DNA of 64,000 nt from a bacterium HR40. Lineage in GTDB: Bacteria; Pseudomonadota; Alphaproteobacteria; Geminicoccales; Geminicoccaceae. The notes below the pieces were generated by a model. The model did not search any database and was not told where the DNA came from. It was given only the letters and a program-made list of their open reading frames with translations. Location: NCBI GenBank assembly GCA_002898275.1, contig BEIQ01000005.1, positions 124,001-188,000 on the forward strand, given 5' to 3'. Shown in pieces: positions 52,759-59,923 of the stretch (within the stretch, counting starts at the first letter, position 1; every line of letters starts with the position of its first letter). Position numbers and translations under genes: made by a program.

Positions 52759-53396
52759 GGCACCGTCCCCGGCTGGCAGGGCGGCAGCGGCCGGTCGCCG
52801 CTGCAGGCAGAGCGGTAGAGCAGTCGGGCCAAAAAGGGCAGCGGCCCGCCGGTCTCGCCGGCAAGCCGCACGGCCAGCGGCACTTCGCCCCGACTCTCCT
52901 CCCGCCAGCGCTGGCTGCCGCCGTCTCCTTCTCGCAGATAGGCGAAGCTCCAACGTCCAGGCAGCTCGGCCAGCGTGACCGCCGGCGCCGCGGCAAGCCC
53001 GGTGAAGGCCTGGGCGAGCTGGGTTACCGCCACCTCGCGCAACTGCACGCGGGTGATTCCCCCCTCCTCCTCGAGGAGGAGGGCGACGGCCTTCGGCATG
53101 CCGGCGCCGAGCTCCGGCTCGTCGATCGCGAGGAAGCGCAGCTGCACCGCGTCTCCTTCGAACAGCGGCCGGACCACGCCTCCGGCCGCGGCACGGAGCG
53201 GCAGGGCCCGTGCGAGACGATCACGGAACAGACGCTCGAGACGCAGTTCCTGTTCCATGGCCAGAAGCCGGGTGCGCTGCCGCTCGGCGAGCTCGGCAGT
53301 ATCCGACAACAGGTTGCGGGCAAAGACGGCGACGAGCCCGAGCAGGAAGAGGGCGAGGAGCATTTCCATCAAGGTGAAGCCGGCCTCGTGCCGCAT
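52755..53396 (-). CDS. gspJ: Type II secretion minor pseudopilin GspJ
   Basis: This is a 213-residue minor pseudopilin with the short leader MRHEAG and methylation motif FTLMEMLLALFLLGL including Glu5. A beta-rich C-terminal domain follows (AVQLRFLAIDEPELG, WSFAYLREGDGG). It starts at the last base of gspI and its stop overlaps gspK. Confidence 0.92.
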   Translation of the reverse strand: MRHEAGFTLMEMLLALFLLGLVAVFARNLLSDTAELAERQRTRLLAMEQELRLERLFRDRLARALPLRAAAGGVVRPLFEGDAVQLRFLAIDEPELGAGMPKAVALLLEEEGGITRVQLREVAVTQLAQAFTGLAAAPAVTLAELPGRWSFAYLREGDGGSQRWREESRGEVPLAVRLAGETGGPLPFLARLLYRSACSGDRPLPPCQPGTVP

Positions 53397-53761
53397 CAGC
53401 GGGCTGCCGCGAGACTGGCAAGCCGCAGGCGCTCGCCTCCTGCGTCGGCGATCACCACCACGAGCTCTTCGAGCCGCGACGGCCGGCCGCTCGCCGTCCC
53501 ATGAGGTCGGCGCTCGAGCCGCACTTCCATCCCCTCGGGCAGCCAGGGTGCGAGCTCCACTGCAGGATCGAGATCCAGACGCGCGAGATCGAGGGCGAGA
53601 GTGGCAAGACGCGACTCGACGAGTCGGCGGTCGCTGGCTGCGAGCCCGCGCGCCCCATCGGCCAAGAGCTCGAGCAACACGAGGGCGAACGTGGCCAACA
53701 GCAGCAGGGCGAGGAGAGCCTCGAGGAGGCCGAATCCCGCTTCGCCCCGGCCTTCACTCAT
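53396..53761 (-). CDS. gspI: Type II secretion minor pseudopilin GspI
   Basis: This is a 121-residue minor pseudopilin with the leader MSEGRGEAG and FGLLEALLALLLLATFALVL. The usual third residue of the motif is Gly rather than Thr, as often in GspI. Its ATG lies within the end of gspH (8-bp overlap). Confidence 0.9.
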   Translation of the reverse strand: MSEGRGEAGFGLLEALLALLLLATFALVLLELLADGARGLAASDRRLVESRLATLALDLARLDLDPAVELAPWLPEGMEVRLERRPHGTASGRPSRLEELVVVIADAGGERLRLASLAAAR

Positions 53762-54149
53762 CGATCCGAAGCCCCCTTTGGGGATCGACGAGGATGCGGC
53801 CACCATCGGCAAAGAGCAGGCTTCCGCCACTGCTGCGACCGTCGGGAGCGAACAGCAGGAGCGACTCGTTCCCGGCGGCGGGCGACCAGTGCATCCCCTC
53901 GCCTTCGCCGACGAGCGCCATCGGGTCGACGGCAATGGGCCGATTCTCGAAGATCGCCCGCAAACGCAGCAGCTCGAGCTCTCGCGCGAGTTCCTGTCGT
54001 CTCGCGGCCTGCGGTGCGGGGATCAGGATCTCGAACCGCGGCAGCACGAAGACGGCGATCGTGGCGAGCAGCACCAGGACGACGAGCAGCTCGACGAGGG
54101 TGAAGCCCGCCTCGCTGCGATTAGCGGGAGCGACTCGAGATATCGGCAT
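53754..54149 (-). CDS. gspH: Type II secretion minor pseudopilin GspH
   Basis: This is a 131-residue minor pseudopilin with the prepilin motif EAG/FTLVELLVVLVLLATIAVFV and a GspH-type beta domain (RQELARELELLRLRAIFENR, LLFADGGRILVDPQ). The ATG at 54149 has GGAGGGCGAGG upstream and overlaps the gspG end by 29 bp. Confidence 0.9.
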   Translation of the reverse strand: MPISRVAPANRSEAGFTLVELLVVLVLLATIAVFVLPRFEILIPAPQAARRQELARELELLRLRAIFENRPIAVDPMALVGEGEGMHWSPAAGNESLLLFAPDGRSSGGSLLFADGGRILVDPQRGLRIDE

Positions 54150-54582
54150 CCTCGCCCTCCCCGCCGGGCTTGCCGTCCGCACCGAGGGAGAGGATCTCGA
54201 ACGGGGCCTCGCCGGCTGGAGCGCGATAGACATAACGACGTCCCCAAGGGTCCTCGGGCAGAGCGCCATTGTCGAGATAGGGCCCCTTCCAACCCGCGAC
54301 CCCAGCGGGTGGCCGCAACAGGGCCTCCAGACCCTGCTCGGTCGAGGGATAGCTGCCGGTGTCGAGACGGTAGTACTCGAGCACGGTCGCGAGCCGGTCG
54401 ATCTGCAGCTTGGCAGCATCGCGCTTGGCTCCCGCCAGATAGTCGAGAACCCGCGGGGCGACGAGGCCGGCGAGCAGGGCGAGGACCACGAGCACCACGA
54501 GCAGTTCGAGCAGGGTGAAGCCACGCTCCCCAGCCCTGCAGTCCCAAGAGCGCGGCTGCGGCCGCAGACTGTCGATCCTCAC
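54121..54582 (-). CDS. gspG: Type II secretion major pseudopilin GspG
   Basis: This is a 153-residue major pseudopilin building the secretion pseudopilus. It has a longer leader than usual, ending ERG, before FTLLELLVVLVVLALLAGLV. The C-terminal domain has the calcium-site and family hallmarks DTGSYPSTEQGLEAL, WKGPYLDNG and DPWGRRYVYR, and the disordered tail ends with Ser/Arg residues. Confidence 0.95.
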   Translation of the reverse strand: MRIDSLRPQPRSWDCRAGERGFTLLELLVVLVVLALLAGLVAPRVLDYLAGAKRDAAKLQIDRLATVLEYYRLDTGSYPSTEQGLEALLRPPAGVAGWKGPYLDNGALPEDPWGRRYVYRAPAGEAPFEILSLGADGKPGGEGEDADISSRSR

Positions 54583-54600
54583 GCCAGTCCTCCGCTGCGA

Positions 54601-55029
54601 TCATTGGAGCAGGCGCCACTCTCGCTCCTGCTGGCCGTCGGAGAGCACGAGCCGGTCGGCGGCAATCGCGATCACCTGCCAAGCGCCGAGCCGATCTCCG
54701 ACCGCGAGACGCACGAGCTGCGGCTCGCCTTCCCGTTGGACGAGCGCAACCGCTCCCTCTCGGTCGATCAGGGTCCCGACGAGGCGGAGCAACGGTCCCT
54801 CTCCAAGATGGGAGGCGCTCGTCGCATCCGGCTTTCCCCCGTCGGGGAGCGCAGCTGGGGGTGTCGGCGGCTTCCGGTCGGGGCGAAAGAGCGGTCGCTC
54901 GACCAGGGCGTGGAATCGCTCGACCGGCGGCACCCCGGATGCCGCTTCCTCGGCTGAGGAGGGAGCGAGCAGAAGGGCGAAGGGCAACAGCGACAGGCTG
55001 GCACATGACCACGGGCGGATCGGTGACAT
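54601..55029 (-). CDS. GspC/GspN-like type II secretion periplasmic protein
   Basis: This is a 142-residue protein with a signal or anchor helix at residues 8-28 and a small domain with VERPLFRPDRKPP and LLRLVGTLIDREGAVALVQ, like the homology region of GspC or the short GspN of alphaproteobacteria. There is no PDZ domain. The ATG at 55029 follows GGAAGGGA. It is first gene of the operon, 18 bp before gspG, where it would connect the inner-membrane platform to the secretin. The family label is inferred from position and the RPLF motif. Confidence 0.72.
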   Translation of the reverse strand: MSPIRPWSCASLSLLPFALLLAPSSAEEAASGVPPVERFHALVERPLFRPDRKPPTPPAALPDGGKPDATSASHLGEGPLLRLVGTLIDREGAVALVQREGEPQLVRLAVGDRLGAWQVIAIAADRLVLSDGQQEREWRLLQ

Positions 55030-55121
55030 GCTGTCCCTTCCGCGCGATGTCCGCATCCGCTTCTACATCTCTCGCCACCGGACCCCAAGGGTCGGTTGCG
55101 AGGACCGACCAAGGAGCCATC

Positions 55122-56318
55122 ATGCAGCCGAAACGAGATCGGGCCCGCCTACCGCGGAGCGTGTGGATGCTGGGGCTCGTGAGCCTGTTCATGGACAGTT
55201 CGAGCGAACTGATCCATGCTCTCCTGCCCCTCTTCCTGGTTTCGGTGCTCGGCGTGGGGGCGCTCGAGCTCGGACTGGTCGAGGGTATAGCCGAGGCCAC
55301 GGCGTCCTTCGGCAAACTGGCCTCGGGCGCGCTCTCCGATGCCTTTGCCCGCCGCAAGCCCCTCGTGCTCCTGGGCTACGGCCTGGCCGCTGCCACCAAA
55401 CCACTGTTCCCGCTCGCGGATTCCGTCGGCACCGTGTTGCTCGCCCGCTTCCTCGACCGCGTCGGCAAGGGAATCCGCGGCGCACCACGGGATGCACTCA
55501 TTGCCGACGTCACGCCGGTCGGCCTCCGCGGCCGTGCCTTCGGGCTCCGCCAGGCCCTCGATACGGTGGGGGCGGTCGCCGGACCGCTCGCCGCCTTTGC
55601 CCTGCTCGGCCTCTTCGCCGAGGACATCCGGGCGGTCCTCTGGTTCGCCGTCCTGCCCGCGGTGGTGGCCGTCGCGGTGCTGGCCTTCGGAGTGGAGGAA
55701 CGACCGCGACCGCGGTCCCCGGTGGGGGGATTCCGCTTGCCGTTGCAGCGAACCGATCTCGCTCGCCTGCCCGCGGCCTTCTGGATGGTCTTGGGGGTAG
55801 GGAGCCTCGGCACCCTCGCCCGCTTCGGCGAGGCTTTCCTCCTGCTGCGGCTCGCCGATCTCGGGCTGGCGGCGGCTTCGGTGCCGCTCGGACTGGTGGC
55901 CATGAACCTGGTCTACACCGCCGCCGCCTTTCCCTTCGGCATCCTTGCCGATCGCCACGATCGTCGCCGCCTGCTCGCCTCGGCCTTCCTGTTGCTGGTG
56001 CTCGCCGATCTCCTGCTGGCGATGGCCGCCACTCCCGTTGCGGCGTTCCTCGGCATCGCCCTGTTCGGTCTGCATCTCGCGGCAAGCCAAGGCTTGCTCG
56101 CGGCGGTGGTGGCGGATGCGGCTCCCGAGGATTTGCGGGGCACTGCCTTTGGCCTCTGGCATCTCGCAACCGGCGTCGCCCTCCTCATGGCGAGCCTGAT
56201 CGCCGGCTTCTTGTGGGATGTCGGCGGCGCTCCTGCGGCTTTTTCCGCCTCGGCGGTCCTCGCTGCTCTGGCCAGCCTCGCATTCCCGCGGCTGCCGATC
56301 CCGAGCCGACTTGGGTGA
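55122..56318 (+). CDS. MFS transporter
   Basis: This is a 398-residue 12-helix major facilitator. The conserved loop 2-3 region reads GALSDAFARRKPLVLLGYG, and the opening SLFMDSSSELIHALLPLFLV is typical of a poorly characterised proteobacterial MFS group. The central loop is basic, and ILADRHDRRRLL is the second-half repeat of the loop motif. AAGGAG precedes the ATG. It is divergent from the secretion operon across 92 bp. The substrate is unknown. Confidence 0.88.
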   Translation: MQPKRDRARLPRSVWMLGLVSLFMDSSSELIHALLPLFLVSVLGVGALELGLVEGIAEATASFGKLASGALSDAFARRKPLVLLGYGLAAATKPLFPLADSVGTVLLARFLDRVGKGIRGAPRDALIADVTPVGLRGRAFGLRQALDTVGAVAGPLAAFALLGLFAEDIRAVLWFAVLPAVVAVAVLAFGVEERPRPRSPVGGFRLPLQRTDLARLPAAFWMVLGVGSLGTLARFGEAFLLLRLADLGLAAASVPLGLVAMNLVYTAAAFPFGILADRHDRRRLLASAFLLLVLADLLLAMAATPVAAFLGIALFGLHLAASQGLLAAVVADAAPEDLRGTAFGLWHLATGVALLMASLIAGFLWDVGGAPAAFSASAVLAALASLAFPRLPIPSRLG

Positions 56319-56333
56319 GTCCGCGGGCGCGAC

Positions 56334-57356
56334 CTAGCCTCCCGGTGCCGGCACCGGTTCGGATGGCTGGGTCTCCGCGGCTCCGGCCAACCGTTCGGAG
56401 TCGGGGGAGCGGCTCCGCAGGGCGGCAGCGATCAACTGGGTCTGCCGACGAGCGTAGGGGGCACGCAGATGATAGGCGTCAAAGAAGGCTTCCTCGGGCA
56501 GGGCCAGCTGCGCATGGGCGTCGAGGAACTCTGCCCGATGAGCCGCGAGCAGGCTGCGCAGACGCAGACGATGGGCGGCGAGGTGGTGACCCTCGGGATC
56601 CCGTTCGGCGAGATAGCCGGGCCGCATCGGTGCCAGCACGAAAAGCAGCCGCACTCGTGCCGCAGCGAGGGAGGCAGCGAGCCTTTCGAGAGCCTCGTAA
56701 CAGCGGGCATCGAAACCGCCGAGCACGCCGCGCACGATCCCTTCTGGGACCTCGGAGCGAGGGACGTCGAGGAGCTGGCCACCCCAGGGATCCAACCGCA
56801 TGCTCGCGAGCCGGTCCCAACCGAGAGCCCGACGCTCGGGCAGGTCGCGCGCTGCCCGCAACACTCCGACGGGATCGAAGTAGCGAAAGTACCACACGAA
56901 CTCGGGCCAGCGGCCCTGGAGCCAGGCGCGCACGTCGGCGACGTCGAAGAGCTGCGCCTCATGCGGCCGACAGGCCTCGAAGTCGATGAGGGTGGAGACG
57001 ACGAGGACGGTAGCGATTTCGGGATGGAGCTCGCGGAAAAAGTCCACGAGCCAAGCCGTCTGGTGCATCTTGAGGCCGAGGGCGGCTCCGTTGAACATCT
57101 TGACGTCGAGCTCGCGCTCGAGAAGACCGCCGTCGAGGCCCCAGAAGGTGGTCGAAGAACCGACGGCGAGCACATCGATGTGCGCCGGCGGTCGAGCCCG
57201 CAGCAGGGCGAGTTTCTCGTCGAACTCCCAGCGATTGGTGAAGGGTGGAGGCCGCAGCCGGCCGAGATGGTGGAGGATGGCGAGCACCCCCGTCCACAGC
57301 AGCACCAAGGCGAGGACGGTGGCGGCGAAACTCTGGAGAAATCGGCTCGCTGACAA
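56334..57356 (-). CDS. SGNH-type acetyltransferase-like protein, partner of the MBOAT protein
   Basis: This is a 340-residue protein with one N-terminal membrane helix (about 8-28) and a periplasmic SGNH-like domain: GSSTTFWGLDGG holds the candidate nucleophile Ser, and FFDAYHLRAPYA holds the Asp-x2-His dyad. Such proteins (AlgJ/AlgX, DltD-like) work with MBOAT acyltransferases to O-acylate exported polysaccharides. The TTG start at 57356 has GGAGGTGG upstream. It lies 28 bp downstream of the MBOAT gene on the same strand. Confidence 0.82.
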   Translation of the reverse strand: MSASRFLQSFAATVLALVLLWTGVLAILHHLGRLRPPPFTNRWEFDEKLALLRARPPAHIDVLAVGSSTTFWGLDGGLLERELDVKMFNGAALGLKMHQTAWLVDFFRELHPEIATVLVVSTLIDFEACRPHEAQLFDVADVRAWLQGRWPEFVWYFRYFDPVGVLRAARDLPERRALGWDRLASMRLDPWGGQLLDVPRSEVPEGIVRGVLGGFDARCYEALERLAASLAAARVRLLFVLAPMRPGYLAERDPEGHHLAAHRLRLRSLLAAHRAEFLDAHAQLALPEEAFFDAYHLRAPYARRQTQLIAAALRSRSPDSERLAGAAETQPSEPVPAPGG

Positions 57357-57384
57357 GGACCACCACCTCCGCCCACGACCGCAT

Positions 57385-58956
57385 CTAGAACTGGAAATAG
57401 AGGAATTCCCGCGGGGTCGCCGCGAGCAGCGTCAGCAGCAACAGCCCGAACACTAGACCGAACAGCGTGCCCTGCAGAGGGCCCGGCCGGAAGCTGAGGA
57501 TCCAATCGGGCAGGATCTCCCTCGCACGGGGTCGGGCGGGCGACAGCCCCTCTCCTTGTGGACCAAGGTAGCCGAACCATTCCTGGGTGTTGGGGGCGAA
57601 GAAGGCGATGACCCCTACCGCACCGAGCCACATCGCCTCGCGCCAACCGTCGAAGAGGAAACCCGGCACATAGGCGAAGGTCCAGCCGAGACCGGCGAGC
57701 ACATCGCCCAATGGTCCGAGAAGAGCGCGATAGCCCTCCGGCAGGACCACGCCGTTCCACCCCGCCATGCCGAGGTAGATGCGATAAGCGGCATCGAAGC
57801 TCTCCGCCCGGAACAGCACCCAGCCCATTACCACCGCGAGGAACGTGCAGAGACGAGCGAGGCTACGGCCGAGAGGGGTCGAATGCTCCGGATCCTGCCC
57901 GAAGGCGCGACGGAGTGAGCGAAAGCCGTGGGCGAGGACGAGATAGAGGCCGTGCAGGGCACCCCAGGCGACGAAGGTCCAGGCCGCCCCATGCCAGAGG
58001 CCGCCGAGCAACATGGTGAGGAGCAGATTGGCATAGCGACGCGCGCCGCCGTGACGGCTGCCACCGAGCGGGATGTAGAGATAGTCGCGCAGGAAGCGCG
58101 ACAGGGTCATGTGCCAGCGGCGCCAGAAGTCGACGATGTTCACGGCCTTGTAGGGGCTCGCGAAATTGACCGGCAACCGGATGCCGAAGAGCAGCGCGAG
58201 GCCGATCGCCATATCGGAATAGCCGGAGAAATCGAAATAGAGCTGAAAGCTGTAGGCGAGCGCCCCACCCCAGGCCTCGAAGAAGGAAGGATCGCGACCG
58301 GCGAGAGCTGCCTCGAACACCGGTGTCGCATAGCCGGCCATGCCATCAGCCACCACCACCTTCTTGAACAGGCCGATGGTGAAGAACCCGAGACCCAGGG
58401 CCACATCGTCGGGGTCGAAGCGCAAGTTCCGGCGCGCGAACTGCGGCATCATCTCGCGATGGTGGACGATGGGCCCGGCGATGAGCTGCGGGAAGAAGGC
58501 CACGAACAGGGCGTAGTCGAGGAGAGGACCGGGACGGGCGCGTCCGACGTGGATGTCGACGAGCCAAGCGATCTGCTGGAAGGTGAAGAAGGAGATGCCA
58601 AGCGGCAGGAAGATCCGCTCCATCGACCAGCCGCTGCCGGTGAGACCGTTGACCGTGTCGACGAGAAAGCCGGCATATTTGAAATAGCCGAGAACGGCGA
58701 GATTGGCGCCGATACCGAAGGCAAGCAGCCAGCGATTCGGCCGCGCGAACACCCACCAGCCCAGGACGTAGTTGACGCCGATAGAACCCAGAAGCAAAAG
58801 AAGAAAAGGCGGCTTCCACCAGGCATAGAAAGCGAGCGAGGCCCAAGTGAGCCAGGCGAGCACCGCCCGCGCCCCGAACAGGCGGCCCGAGACGAAGGTG
58901 CCGGCAAGGGTCACCGGCAAGAAGACGAGAAGGAATTCGGGAGAATGGAAGAGCAT
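57385..58956 (-). CDS. MBOAT family O-acyltransferase (AlgI-like)
   Basis: This is a 523-residue membrane protein with about eleven helices that passes acyl (usually acetyl) groups across the membrane for polysaccharide modification. The AlgI-type marks are MLFHSPEFLLVFLPVT at the start, GISFFTFQQIAWLVDI, FPQLIAGPIVHH, FWRRWHMTLSRFLRDYLYIP and the catalytic His region LLGGLWHGAAWTF. The ATG at 58956 is fixed by the conserved N-terminus. It is co-oriented with the SGNH gene. Confidence 0.94.
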   Translation of the reverse strand: MLFHSPEFLLVFLPVTLAGTFVSGRLFGARAVLAWLTWASLAFYAWWKPPFLLLLLGSIGVNYVLGWWVFARPNRWLLAFGIGANLAVLGYFKYAGFLVDTVNGLTGSGWSMERIFLPLGISFFTFQQIAWLVDIHVGRARPGPLLDYALFVAFFPQLIAGPIVHHREMMPQFARRNLRFDPDDVALGLGFFTIGLFKKVVVADGMAGYATPVFEAALAGRDPSFFEAWGGALAYSFQLYFDFSGYSDMAIGLALLFGIRLPVNFASPYKAVNIVDFWRRWHMTLSRFLRDYLYIPLGGSRHGGARRYANLLLTMLLGGLWHGAAWTFVAWGALHGLYLVLAHGFRSLRRAFGQDPEHSTPLGRSLARLCTFLAVVMGWVLFRAESFDAAYRIYLGMAGWNGVVLPEGYRALLGPLGDVLAGLGWTFAYVPGFLFDGWREAMWLGAVGVIAFFAPNTQEWFGYLGPQGEGLSPARPRAREILPDWILSFRPGPLQGTLFGLVFGLLLLTLLAATPREFLYFQF

Positions 58957-59070
58957 GATCCGATCCGGATGGGGGCCGTTATTGTCCACGGCACGCGCCA
59001 GCCGGCAAGCCCTCCTTCCGCTCCCTCCGTCGGCGTGGACCGGCAGGGACAAAAGGGTATGATCGGAGGA

Positions 59071-59101
59071 GGGGACATCGGCCGCGGTGGCGGATGTCCC
59101 C
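59071..59101. terminator. Hairpin downstream of the small heat-shock gene
   Basis: GGGGACATC and GATGTCCCC form a 9-bp stem around a 13-nt loop, about 20 bp after the Hsp20 stop on the minus strand. Only a short T-rich stretch (TTTTG) follows after about 20 bases, so it is a weak terminator or a 3' stabilising hairpin. Confidence 0.35.
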
Positions 59102-59121
59102 TCGTGCTCGCGCGCTCTTTC

Positions 59122-59607
59122 TCAGCTGCCGGTGCGGATCTGGATCCGCTTGGGTTGGGTCTCGGGCTTCTTCGGCAAGGTGATCGTCAGAACGCCCTTG
59201 TCGAAGCTCGCCTCGATCCGGTTCTCGTCGACCTCGACCGGCATGGCGAGACGCCTCAGGAAGGCGCCATAGCGGCGCTCCATCAGGTAATAGCCCTTGT
59301 CCTTTTCCTCTTCCTCGCGCTCGAGCTTCTTCTCGCCGCGGATGGTGAGCACGCCGTCGGCATATTCGATCTCGACGTCCTTCTCCTCGACACCCGGTAG
59401 CTCCGCCTGGACGACGATGGCGTCCTCGGTCTCCTTGACATCGACCCGCGGTGCCAGCACCGGTTCACCGGTGATCGTGCGCGGCAGGCCGAAGCTCTTC
59501 GTCATCTCGTCGAACAGGCGGTCCATCTCGCGACGGATCGCGGTGAACGGATCCTCGCCGGCGGCGACGTCGCGACGACCGAACAGGCTCGGCAGACGGA
59601 AGTCCAT
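59122..59607 (-). CDS. Hsp20/alpha-crystallin small heat-shock protein
   Basis: This is a 161-residue ATP-independent chaperone. The N-terminal arm includes DPFTAIRREMDRLFDEM; the alpha-crystallin domain (about 50-145) has VDVKETEDAIVVQAELPGV, GVLTIRGEKK and ASFDKGVLTITLPK; the C-terminal IxI anchor is present as IQI in KRIQIRTGS. GGGGAGAA lies before the ATG. A sigma-32-like promoter is found about 70 bp upstream. Confidence 0.95.
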   Translation of the reverse strand: MDFRLPSLFGRRDVAAGEDPFTAIRREMDRLFDEMTKSFGLPRTITGEPVLAPRVDVKETEDAIVVQAELPGVEEKDVEIEYADGVLTIRGEKKLEREEEEKDKGYYLMERRYGAFLRRLAMPVEVDENRIEASFDKGVLTITLPKKPETQPKRIQIRTGS

Positions 59608-59677
59608 GACTGTTCTCCCCCTCGAAAGGTGGTTCCGGCCCGCGCCGCGGCGTTTGGAATTCCCGCGAGCCATTCTG

Positions 59678-59706
59678 GATAAAGGGAGGATCGCCGTTCC
59701 ATCAAG
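59678..59706 (-). promoter_or_regulatory. Candidate sigma-32 (heat-shock) promoter of the Hsp20 gene
   Basis: On the minus strand CTTGATG (59706-59700), a 13-bp spacer, then CCCTTTATC (59686-59678) match the RpoH pattern CTTGAAA-N13-CCCCATnT in most core positions. It lies about 70 bp upstream of the start codon of a small heat-shock gene, where such a promoter is expected. Confidence 0.45.
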
Positions 59707-59763
59707 AGAGGGTGCGGCAGTTTTTTCCGCCCACCGTCCGCCCCCTCGGAGTGCCGTCGAGGC

Positions 59764-59792
59764 TTGCCGGAGGCGCCTGGGCCACCTATACC
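59764..59792 (+). promoter_or_regulatory. Probable sigma-70 promoter of tRNA-Phe
   Basis: TTGCCG (59764-59769), a 17-bp spacer and TATACC (59787-59792) lie thirteen bases before the tRNA. A near-repeat of CCGGaGGCGCC covers the spacer and the start region. Confidence 0.6.
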
Positions 59793-59805
59793 GGCAGGCG
59801 CCGAA

Positions 59806-59881
59806 GCCCAGGTAGCTCAGTCGGTAGAGCAAGGGACTGAAAATCCCTGTGTCGGCGGTTCGATTCCGTCCCTGGGCACCA
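59806..59881 (+). tRNA. tRNA-Phe (anticodon GAA)
   Basis: This is a 76-nt tRNA. The acceptor GCCCAGG pairs with CCTGGGC, followed by discriminator A and encoded CCA. The D-arm is GCTCAGTCGGTAGAGC, the anticodon loop CTGAAAA gives GAA, and the T-loop is GTTCGATTC. Confidence 0.97.
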
Positions 59882-59923
59882 GTCTCCGATCCGCCCCCCT
59901 TCGCCGATGCCCGAGGTAGCGGC

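Noticed and set aside
59071-59101. Hairpin read as a full rho-independent terminator
   Set aside because: The stem is good but no T-tract follows directly, so it is listed only with low confidence.
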